Source of the DNA: Methanomassiliicoccaceae archaeon
GTDB taxonomy: Archaea; Thermoplasmatota; Thermoplasmata; Methanomassiliicoccales; Methanomethylophilaceae
Direction: 5' to 3'
DNA: 11,626 nt
Assembly: GCA_009784745.1 (NCBI GenBank)
Contig: WQXR01000036.1
Location: 1-11,626, forward strand
The stretch's first letter is position 1, and the number at the start of each line of letters is the position of its first letter. Shown here in pieces: positions 5,972 through 11,626 of the stretch. The position numbers were made by a program, and so were the translations under genes. Under the pieces are notes generated by a model, which saw only the letters and a program-made list of their open reading frames with translations, was not told the origin of the DNA and did no database searches.

Positions 5972-8131
5972 TCACGCGTACAGTCCCGTGTATTTGCCCA
6001 GCTCTTCTCTCGCGGCGGGTCCGAATTTGTCGACGGCTTTTACAAAGTATTCCATCCTCACTCTGCACGCTCTCAATTCATCGTCCGTTGGTATGTTCCC
6101 CGAAGCGACAAGTCCGCGCACAGCGGTCATAACGGCCTCGTTGCATATCGCTGATATGTCTGCTCCGGAACATCCTTCGGTCATTTCCGCAAGCTCTTCG
6201 ATGTTCACATCATCATCCAATGGTTTGTCTTTTGTATGGATGCCGAATATCGATATTCTTGACTCTTTGTCCGGTGAGCCGATGAGTATGCTCTTATCAA
6301 AACGCCCGGGCCTTAGCAAAGCAGGGTCGATTATGTCCGGACGGTTCGTCGCGCCTATGACAACAACTCCGTTCAGTGCACGCAAGCCGTCCATTTCAGT
6401 TAACATTTGTGAAATTACTCTTTCAGTTACTTTACTGTCATCACCCGTTCCGCGTTGCGGTGCTATCGAGTCTATCTCATCCATGAATATCACGCACGGT
6501 GCGGCCTGCCTCGCCTTTCTGAACGTTTCTCTTACTGCTTTTTCGCTTTCGCCGACCCATTTGCTCAGAAATTCCGGACCGTTCACGGAAATGAAATTTG
6601 CCTCGCTTTCCGTTGCGACGGCCTTTGCCAACATTGTCTTTCCCGTACCGGGGGGACCGTAAAGCAATATCCCTTTGGGCGGTTTTGCGTTCATGTGATC
6701 AAAAACTTTGCCATATTTCAGCGGCCATTCGACCGCTTCCTTGAGTTCCTGTTTAGCATGTGCCAGCGCACCGATATCATTCCAATAGACGCGCGGTTTT
6801 TCTATCAGCACCTCACGCATCGTGGACGGCTGCATCTCTCTCAGTGCAACGTTAAAATCATCCTTGTTCACATTTATCTTGTTCAATGTTTCGAACGGTA
6901 TCTCATCCGTCTCAAGATCAAGTTCCGGCAGTATGCGGCGAAGCGCAGCCATCGCCGCTTCCTTCGTAAGGGCGGAAAGATCCGCTCCTGCGTAGCCGTG
7001 TGTAAGATCCGCTAAACGATCAAGATCAACATCATCGGTAAGGGGCATACCCCTTGTGTGTATCTGCAGTATCTCCATCCTTCCGTCGCGGTTCGGAATG
7101 CTTATCTCTATCTCGCGATCAAATCTTCCGGGTCTCCTTAACGCCTCGTCCAACGCGTTAGGTCTGTTCGTTGCACCTATCACGACAACTTTACCTCTTG
7201 TCTCAAGGCCGTCCATTAACGCAAGCAACTGAGCAACTATCCTCCGTTCCTGTTCTCCGGATACCTCGTCGCGCTTGGGCGCGATGGAATCTATCTCGTC
7301 AATGAATATTATGCTGGGAGCATTCTCTTCCGCGTCCTTGAATATCTCTCTCAATCGTTCTTCAGATTCGCCGTAGAACTTGCTCATGATCGCGGGACCG
7401 CCGATGGAAATGAAATTGCTGCTTGTCTCGCCTGCCACCGCTTTCGCTAACATCGTTTTTCCCGTTCCCGGGGGGCCGTGCAGTAACACGCCTTTAGGCG
7501 CTTCGACACCCAATCTTTTGAACAATTCCGGGTGTTTCAGCGGGAGTTCTATCATTTCCCTTACTTTCTTTACCTCATCACCCAATCCGCCGATGTCCTC
7601 GTATGCGACCTTCGGTATGTCTCCCGTTTTATTCGTCGGTTTGGTGTTTATCTTCACGCTCGTCGCTGATGTCATTATCACCGCGTCGGCCGCAGGCGTG
7701 AACGACGTTACCGCAAGGTCGATCTTATTGCCCATGATGTTAAGCGTTACGATATCGCCCTTGGACAGTGCGCGCGATTCGAATATCTGCTTAAGATAAT
7801 CTTCTCCGCCTTGGAGTTTTACCTCTTCCGTAGGCGAGAAAGTGATCTTATCGGCATTCTTTGCCGTAACTTTCTTGATATCCACACGTTCGTCAATGCT
7901 TGTTCCGGCGTTCCGTCGTGTGGAACCGTCTATCCTTATCGTACCTCGGTTGGTATCTTCATAATCGCCCTTCAACACTTTTGAAACAGTTTTTTTGTTG
8001 CCGCTTATCTGTATTATGTCTCCCACTTTCAGATCGAGTATCTCCATCAGAGCGGGATCGATCCTAGCAACTCCTCTTCCAGCCTCGCCGGGTCTAAGTT
8101 CGGCGACCTTCAATGCTTTATCTCTTGCCAT
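5972..8131 (-). CDS. cdc48: Cdc48/VAT-type AAA ATPase (p97/VCP homologue)
   Basis: A 719-residue hexameric unfoldase with an N-domain (about 1-175, double-psi barrel signature ELRPGEAGRGVARIDP) and two AAA modules. D1 has Walker A GPPGTGKT at about 219-226, Walker B DEID, sensor GATN and RRPGRFD. D2 has GPPGTGKT at about 492-499, DEID, GATN and RRPGRFD-type LRPGRFD. Both pore loops are kept (KFYGES in D1, KWVGES in D2) and all ATPase residues look intact. The last three residues LYA fit the hydrophobic-Tyr-X tail that docks unfoldases on the 20S proteasome. The frame opens at an ATG at 8173, but that lies upstream of the start site predicted from the TATA box. The ATG at 8131 has AAGGAGG six bases before it and gives the usual N-terminus. 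It is a single-gene unit with its own promoter. Confidence 0.98.
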   Translation of the reverse strand: MARDKALKVAELRPGEAGRGVARIDPALMEILDLKVGDIIQISGNKKTVSKVLKGDYEDTNRGTIRIDGSTRRNAGTSIDERVDIKKVTAKNADKITFSPTEEVKLQGGEDYLKQIFESRALSKGDIVTLNIMGNKIDLAVTSFTPAADAVIMTSATSVKINTKPTNKTGDIPKVAYEDIGGLGDEVKKVREMIELPLKHPELFKRLGVEAPKGVLLHGPPGTGKTMLAKAVAGETSSNFISIGGPAIMSKFYGESEERLREIFKDAEENAPSIIFIDEIDSIAPKRDEVSGEQERRIVAQLLALMDGLETRGKVVVIGATNRPNALDEALRRPGRFDREIEISIPNRDGRMEILQIHTRGMPLTDDVDLDRLADLTHGYAGADLSALTKEAAMAALRRILPELDLETDEIPFETLNKINVNKDDFNVALREMQPSTMREVLIEKPRVYWNDIGALAHAKQELKEAVEWPLKYGKVFDHMNAKPPKGILLYGPPGTGKTMLAKAVATESEANFISVNGPEFLSKWVGESEKAVRETFRKARQAAPCVIFMDEIDSIAPQRGTGDDSKVTERVISQMLTEMDGLRALNGVVVIGATNRPDIIDPALLRPGRFDKSILIGSPDKESRISIFGIHTKDKPLDDDVNIEELAEMTEGCSGADISAICNEAVMTAVRGLVASGNIPTDDELRACRVRMEYFVKAVDKFGPAAREELGKYTGLYA

Positions 8132-8137
8132 AGTCTG

Positions 8138-8144
8138 CCTCCTT
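8138..8144 (-). promoter_or_regulatory. cdc48: Ribosome binding site of cdc48
   Basis: On the minus strand AAGGAGG lies six bases before the ATG at 8131. This near-perfect Shine-Dalgarno sequence sets the cdc48 start. It shows that this mRNA has a leader of roughly 35 nucleotides, unlike its leaderless neighbours. Confidence 0.9.
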
Positions 8145-8187
8145 CCAACATCCTTGTTTTTCTCGGAAATCATATTGGTTATTGCTT

Positions 8188-8197
8188 CTATATAAAC
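8188..8197 (-). promoter_or_regulatory. cdc48: TATA box of cdc48
   Basis: On the minus strand GTTTATATAG is preceded by the purine-rich GAAAT, a possible BRE. Transcription would start near 8166, giving a leader of about 35 nucleotides that contains the AAGGAGG site. A second AT-rich stretch (TATATT, 8203-8208) lies further upstream and is a weaker candidate. Confidence 0.65.
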
Positions 8198-8286
8198 ATT
8201 TCTATATTACACTTTACTCGATCCAAAAACGGGAATAAACAGGGATATGAGCACACCTCAATACATTCATAATGAAATGGTTCACT

Positions 8287-8318
8287 AATGTACATAATTA
8301 TACATCAATGTACATAAT
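8287..8318 (+). promoter_or_regulatory. Probable operator of trpB2: two TGTACA boxes plus one variant at 10-bp spacing
   Basis: The 12-mer AATGTACATAAT occurs twice (8287-8298 and 8307-8318), 20 bp apart. The core TGTACA lies at 8289-8294 and 8309-8314, and the variant TATACA at 8299-8304, so three hexamers sit exactly 10 bp apart on one DNA face. The last abuts the trpB2 TATA box and would cover the BRE. TGTACA is the TRP-box core bound by the repressor TrpY in Methanothermobacter, which controls its trp operon and trpB2. The match in sequence and gene is seen; the identity of the protein bound here is inferred. Confidence 0.65.
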
Positions 8319-8319
8319 G

Positions 8320-8328
8320 TTAATATAC
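8320..8328 (+). promoter_or_regulatory. TATA box of trpB2
   Basis: TTAATATAC has its centre about 25 bp before the ATG at 8350, placing transcription start at the ATG itself. This supports a leaderless mRNA and argues against the in-frame TTG at 8332, which would lie upstream of the transcript. Confidence 0.65.
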
Positions 8329-8349
8329 TAATTGTCAAATTGCACGATC

Positions 8350-9675
8350 ATGACAAAAAATAGCGATCTGCGTGTGACCTTGTCATTGGACGAGATCCCG
8401 AAGAAATGGTATAACATAGCGGCAGACCTCAAAGGACTGCAGCCGACGCTGCATCCAGGGACGAGAGAACCGGTAACGGAAGAGGATCTCGCACCTGTAT
8501 TCACGAAGTCTGTGATAAAACAGGAGATGTCCACGGAAAGGTACATCACGATACCGAAAGAGGTACGTGAGAATTACATCTCACTGAACAGGCCGTCGCC
8601 TCTTCAGAGAGCGGTGAATTTGGAAAAGGTACTGAGAACGCCGGCAAAGATATACTTCAAACGTGAAGACCTAAGTCCCGTAGGAAGTCACAAAGGCAAT
8701 TCGGCGTTAGCACAGGCATACTACTGCATGAAGGATGGTATTCATACAATAACAACGGAAACGGGAGCAGGACAATGGGGTACCGCGTTGGCATTGGCGT
8801 CAAGTATATTTGACTTGGACTGCACAGTGTTCATGGTCCGCGTAAGTTACGATCAGAAACCGTTCAGAAGGACGATAATGCAAACCTACGGTGCAAAAGT
8901 GCATGCGTCTCCGAGTCCCGTGACGGAATACGGCAAGAAATTGCTGAAGGAACATCCCGATACCACAGGTTCGTTAGGAATAGCGATATCCGAAGCGATC
9001 GAGATGGCCGTAAGGGATCCCGGAACGAAATATACGTTAGGAAGTGTCGCCAACAGCGTTATACTGCATCAGACGGTCATCGGTCTTGAAACGATGGAGC
9101 AGATGAAGAAAGCGGAGATAGTGCCGGATCACATGGTCGCATGTATCGGCGGCGGCTCCAATTTCGCCGGTTTCGTGTTCCCGATGATGCGCGAGAAGAT
9201 GCTCGGTAAGACGGAATGTGAGTTCGTCGCCGCTGAACCGAAGGCTGCCGCGAGTTTAACGGAAGGAGAGTTCAGATACGATTTCGGTGACACCGCGGGA
9301 ATGACGCCGCTGTTCAAAATGTTCACACTGGGTCATGACTTCATTCCATCGGGAATTCACGCCGGAGGCTTAAGATATCACGGCATGTCGCCGCTCGTGA
9401 GCGAAGCATATAACCAAGGATTGATGAGCGCCCGTTCGTACGATCAGACGGAAACGTTCGAAGCAGGTGTCCTCTTTGCGAAAGCAGAGGGAATAATACC
9501 GGCACCGGAATCAACGCACGCGATAAAGGCGGCGATCGATCTTGCGCTGGAAGCGAAAGCGAAGAACGAGGAGAAAACAATAGTCTTCTGCCTGTCGGGT
9601 CACGGAATGTTGGATCTTGCAGGATATGAGAAATTCATCTCAGGAACGTTGGCATCATCGTCAAGGATGAATTGA
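8350..9675 (+). CDS. trpB2: Tryptophan synthase beta chain, TrpB2 type (TrpB-like PLP enzyme)
   Basis: A 441-residue stand-alone beta chain that joins indole and serine (in some archaeal TrpB2, O-phosphoserine) to make tryptophan. Seen: the PLP lysine K115 in VGSHKGNSA, where the serine before HK is typical of TrpB2 (TrpB1 has GAHK). Catalytic glutamate E137 is in ETGAGQWG, and the phosphate-binding loop GGGSNFAGF starts at about 267. The long TrpB2 C-terminal half follows, with GHDF, IHAGGLRYHGMSPLVS, a PAPESTHAI segment and SGHG. Length matches TrpB2 (about 430-450) and exceeds TrpB1 (about 400). No trpA or other trp gene is adjacent, so it may salvage indole or work with a TrpA encoded elsewhere. 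The ATG at 8350 fits a leaderless start; an in-frame TTG at 8332 lies upstream of the predicted transcript. TGTACA repeats upstream suggest TrpY-type control. Confidence 0.96.
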   Translation: MTKNSDLRVTLSLDEIPKKWYNIAADLKGLQPTLHPGTREPVTEEDLAPVFTKSVIKQEMSTERYITIPKEVRENYISLNRPSPLQRAVNLEKVLRTPAKIYFKREDLSPVGSHKGNSALAQAYYCMKDGIHTITTETGAGQWGTALALASSIFDLDCTVFMVRVSYDQKPFRRTIMQTYGAKVHASPSPVTEYGKKLLKEHPDTTGSLGIAISEAIEMAVRDPGTKYTLGSVANSVILHQTVIGLETMEQMKKAEIVPDHMVACIGGGSNFAGFVFPMMREKMLGKTECEFVAAEPKAAASLTEGEFRYDFGDTAGMTPLFKMFTLGHDFIPSGIHAGGLRYHGMSPLVSEAYNQGLMSARSYDQTETFEAGVLFAKAEGIIPAPESTHAIKAAIDLALEAKAKNEEKTIVFCLSGHGMLDLAGYEKFISGTLASSSRMN

Positions 9676-9727
9676 TCCTTTGTACCATGGGCGGGTACCG
9701 CCCCAAACACCTTTTTATCGCCTTTTT
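9663..9727 (+). terminator. Terminator after trpB2
   Basis: AAGGAT/ATCCTT (9663-9668 and 9675-9680) brackets the stop codon. It is followed by GGGCGG (9689-9694), loop GTA, CCGCCC (9698-9703), then two runs of five T (9712-9716 and 9723-9727). A GC-rich stem followed by T-runs fits both intrinsic and archaeal T-tract termination. It separates trpB2 from endA, which has its own promoter just downstream. Confidence 0.7.
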
Positions 9728-9736
9728 CAGGAAATG

Positions 9737-9743
9737 ATATATA
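9737..9743 (+). promoter_or_regulatory. endA: TATA box of endA
   Basis: ATATATA is centred about 26 bp before the GTG at 9766, so transcription should begin at the GTG (leaderless). A single TGTACA (9753-9758) lies between this box and the start codon. It may be chance or may link endA to the regulator suggested for trpB2. Confidence 0.65.
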
Positions 9744-9765
9744 CGGAACAAATGTACACACATAC

Positions 9766-10809
9766 GTGGCAGGCGTACTGAAAGAGAGTTCCGTCATCAT
9801 TACAGAACAGAAGGAAAGCAGTCAGATCTACAACAAAGGCAATTTCGGTTATCCGTTAAGCGGCGGTTCCTTGGAATTGGATCTGATAGAAGCAACATTC
9901 CTTGCGGAAACGGGACGTCTGGATGTTCTCTGCGATAACGAAAAGATGACGTTCCCGTCGCTCTTGGAATATTCATCATCCGCGTCCGAAGGGTTCGATA
10001 TACGTTACATGGTGTACAGGGACATAAGGCAACGCGGTTTTGTCGTGAAGCCGGAGGTTGGCGAGATAGATCTTTCCGTTTTCCCGAGGGGAAAGACATT
10101 GAGCGATTCGCGCCCGAAATATCTGGTCAAAGCGGTGTCTGAGAGAACAGCATTCAATATCGACGCGCTTATGGAACTTGCCGAAACGACCGGATCGAAA
10201 GGAAGGGAACTTCTTTTCGGGATAGTTGACGAAGAAGGCGATATGACGTATTACGTTGTATCAAAACGCGAACTTTCCGGTACGATGCGGCCGTTTGATG
10301 ATACTGTCAAGGCAGAAGGGAAATTGATAAAGGATCGCGTATTCATTTTTGACGATTCTTCGGCGTATGCGGCCGGAGCATTCGGCAAGGCGGTAGGCAG
10401 TGTGCTGCAGATATCGCTCATTGAAACGTGTTATCTGATGAAGAAAGGACTGATAAGTTCCGTATCGGCGGAGAACAACAAGAAAATGAGACTGACAGAT
10501 ATGATAAAGTTCGGAAGATCTGCGCAGGATGAATTTGATCTCAGATTGAAAGCATTCACGGACATGAGGGACTCAGGACTTGTTGTGAAAACGGGATTCA
10601 AATACGGCACCCATTTCAGGGTGTATGAGAAACATCCGGACACATGTCACGCACGATTCCTGGTGCATTCAGTTGATGGTTCAAGAACACTGATGTGGCC
10701 GGAGATATCCAGGGCCGTGAGACTTGCGCACGGCGTGAAAAAAGAGATCTTGTTCTGCCGCGTAAAAGATAAGGCGGAATATCTGGAATTCAAAAGGTTC
10801 AGACCTTAA
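9766..10809 (+). CDS. endA: tRNA-splicing endonuclease, fused two-repeat type
   Basis: A 347-residue protein that cuts introns from precursor tRNAs at bulge-helix-bulge sites. It contains two endonuclease repeats in tandem. The C-terminal repeat (about 190-347) has the catalytic set: Y287 (HFRVY), H295 (TCHARFLV) and K326 (GVKKEILF). Tyr-His spacing (8) and His-Lys spacing (31) match human TSEN34. The N-terminal repeat (about 20-165) keeps the fold but lacks the histidine and has arginine at the lysine position (RELLF), so it is structural. This is the euryarchaeal fused design that dimerises. The start is GTG, chosen from the TATA box about 26 bp upstream; no ribosome binding site is seen. 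It is a single-gene unit ending at a hairpin shared with tfb. Confidence 0.95.
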   Translation: MAGVLKESSVIITEQKESSQIYNKGNFGYPLSGGSLELDLIEATFLAETGRLDVLCDNEKMTFPSLLEYSSSASEGFDIRYMVYRDIRQRGFVVKPEVGEIDLSVFPRGKTLSDSRPKYLVKAVSERTAFNIDALMELAETTGSKGRELLFGIVDEEGDMTYYVVSKRELSGTMRPFDDTVKAEGKLIKDRVFIFDDSSAYAAGAFGKAVGSVLQISLIETCYLMKKGLISSVSAENNKKMRLTDMIKFGRSAQDEFDLRLKAFTDMRDSGLVVKTGFKYGTHFRVYEKHPDTCHARFLVHSVDGSRTLMWPEISRAVRLAHGVKKEILFCRVKDKAEYLEFKRFRP

Positions 10810-10841
10810 AAAAAGAATTACACAGTGGGCGAAGCCCACTG
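10807..10841. terminator. Hairpin terminator between convergent endA and tfb
   Basis: CAGTGGGC (10823-10830), loop GAA, GCCCACTG (10834-10841) is a perfect 8-bp stem. Read on the minus strand it is followed by an AT-rich stretch with seven T in a row (10808-10814), so it looks like a strong terminator for tfb. In the plus direction it lies 13 bases past the endA stop and is followed only by short T-runs. It probably serves both genes, more strongly for tfb. Confidence 0.75.
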
Positions 10842-10849
10842 AAGATGTT

Positions 10850-11626
10850 TCATAACTGAATTTCAATACCAAGTTTCTCGGTAAGTTCCTTGTAGCGGTT
10901 CCGTATCGTAACTTCGGTGACGCCGGCAACGTCGGCAACTTCCCTCTGCGTCCTGCGCTCATTGCAAAGTATCGACGAAATGTATATCGCCGCCGCCGCA
11001 ACGCCTGTGGGCCCGCGGCCTGACGTCAGTTCCTTTTCGGACGCATCCTTCAGGATCTCCGCCGCTTTGCTCTGGACCTCGCCGCTTAATTTCAGTTCCG
11101 AACAGAATCTCTGAACGTAATCCTGAGGTTTCGTCGGCATTAGTTTCAGTTTCAACTCACGTGTCATGAATCTGTATGTCCTGCCGATCTCTTTTCTCCC
11201 GACCCTGCTTGATCCTGCGACCTCGTCAAGTGTCCTCGGTACGCCGCACTGTCTGCAGGCGGCGTAAAGCGATGCTGCAACGACGCCTTCGATACTTCTT
11301 CCTCTGATCAAATTCTTATTGACCGCTTTTCTGTAGACCATCGCTGCTGTTTCTCTTACGTTACGCGGAAGACCCATGGCCGATGCCATCCTGTCCAATT
11401 CGGAAAGTGCGAACGCTAAGTTCCTTTCGGTCGCATTCGAGACACGTATCCTTCGCTGCCATTTCCTTAAACGGTATAACTGCGCTCTGTTCCTTGTGGG
11501 GATGCTCTTTCCGTAACTGTCCTTGTTCTTCCACGAGATCTCCGTTGACAGTCCCTTGTCGTGTATGGTATACGTCATCGGTGCGCCGGTACGCGCCCTC
11601 TTCTCTCCCTGTTCAACGTCGAACGC
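10850..11626 (-). CDS. tfb: Transcription initiation factor B (TFB), N-terminus beyond the window
   Basis: The archaeal TFIIB homologue, which binds TBP-DNA and the BRE and recruits RNA polymerase. 258 codons are visible and the frame runs off the right edge without a start. An ATG at 11578 is internal, because the 16 codons before it (AFDVEQGEKRARTGAP) continue the conserved B-reader/linker region into MTYTIHDKGLST. The missing part should be about 45-60 residues holding the zinc ribbon. Seen: linker (visible 1-60), cyclin repeat 1 (about 66-157, with GRSIEGVVAASLYAACR), and cyclin repeat 2 (about 166-252, with GRGPTGVAAAAIYI). The terminal HTH VTEVTIRNRYKEL reads the BRE. It is convergent with endA, with a shared hairpin terminator. 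Whether the genome has other TFB copies cannot be seen. Confidence 0.96.
   Translation of the reverse strand, partial: AFDVEQGEKRARTGAPMTYTIHDKGLSTEISWKNKDSYGKSIPTRNRAQLYRLRKWQRRIRVSNATERNLAFALSELDRMASAMGLPRNVRETAAMVYRKAVNKNLIRGRSIEGVVAASLYAACRQCGVPRTLDEVAGSSRVGRKEIGRTYRFMTRELKLKLMPTKPQDYVQRFCSELKLSGEVQSKAAEILKDASEKELTSGRGPTGVAAAAIYISSILCNERRTQREVADVAGVTEVTIRNRYKELTEKLGIEIQL

Noticed and set aside
5889..6662. 257-codon open frame on the plus strand opposite cdc48
   Set aside because: It lies antisense to the conserved D2 ATPase, has low-complexity Ser-rich sequence, no ribosome binding site, and is a codon-bias shadow.
6600..7500. DNA similarity between two parts of cdc48 (about 6600-6660 and 7440-7500) as a repeat element
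   Set aside because: These encode the two Walker A regions of D1 and D2 and are ordinary domain duplication.
8132..8173. Upstream ATG start for cdc48
   Set aside because: It lies upstream of the transcription start predicted from the TATA box, and the ATG at 8131 has a near-perfect ribosome binding site.
8287..8318. Short repeats as a CRISPR or replication-origin array
   Set aside because: Only two copies of a 12-mer with an 8-bp gap, directly against a TATA box; this fits an operator, not CRISPR. No origin features or orc1/cdc6 gene are seen.
8332..8349. TTG start for trpB2
   Set aside because: It is a rare start codon only a few bases from the TATA box, so it would not be in the transcript; ATG 8350 fits the spacing.
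10850..11578. TFB as a complete 242-residue gene starting at 11578
   Set aside because: The frame continues upstream to the window edge with conserved TFB linker residues, so the gene is truncated by the window, not by mutation.

Overview
The window is archaeal chromosomal DNA. It carries a TFB (TFIIB homologue), the small subunit of the D-family DNA polymerase, a two-domain Cdc48/VAT AAA ATPase with an N-domain, a fused-repeat tRNA-splicing endonuclease, a TrpB2-type tryptophan synthase beta chain, and two proteins known from archaea (UPF0201/DUF54 and the COG1395 HTH family). PolD and the fused endonuclease point to Euryarchaeota. The overall style (TATA-box promoters placed for leaderless mRNAs, moderate GC, no TAG stop in 12 genes) fits Thermoplasmata, perhaps the methanogenic Methanomassiliicoccales. 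That placement is inference, because no rRNA gene is present.

Layout, left to right. (1) Leftward unit 2114 to 13: polD small subunit, then two tandem small multidrug resistance (SMR) genes of the SugE/Gdx type, nearly touching. (2) Rightward unit 2167 to 3320: a UPF0201 gene overlapping by ATGA with an endonuclease IV-like TIM-barrel gene. Units 1 and 2 diverge from one TATA element. (3) Leftward unit 5874 to 3297: a COG1395 HTH regulator, an unrecognised protein with a faint TraB-like C-terminus, and a CPBP membrane protease, joined by ATGA overlaps. Its last 24 bp overlap the end of unit 2. (4) Leftward cdc48 (8131 to 5972), with a short leader and a strong ribosome binding site. (5) Rightward trpB2 (8350 to 9675), preceded by three hexamers at 10-bp spacing, two of them TGTACA, and followed by a terminator. 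(6) Rightward endA (9766 to 10809), leaderless with a GTG start. (7) Leftward tfb, cut by the right edge, sharing a hairpin terminator with endA.

Most of the content is information processing and protein quality control. The less expected parts are the probable TrpY-type operator at trpB2, the two SMR subunits with opposite charge bias inside a polymerase operon, and the regulator/unknown/CPBP operon. Four starts differ from the longest open frame and were set from TATA or ribosome-binding-site placement: COG1395 (GTG 5874), cdc48 (ATG 8131), trpB2 (ATG 8350), and possibly CPBP (ATG 4295). No mobile element, CRISPR array, tRNA or rRNA was seen, and no gene-free stretch exceeds about 220 bp.
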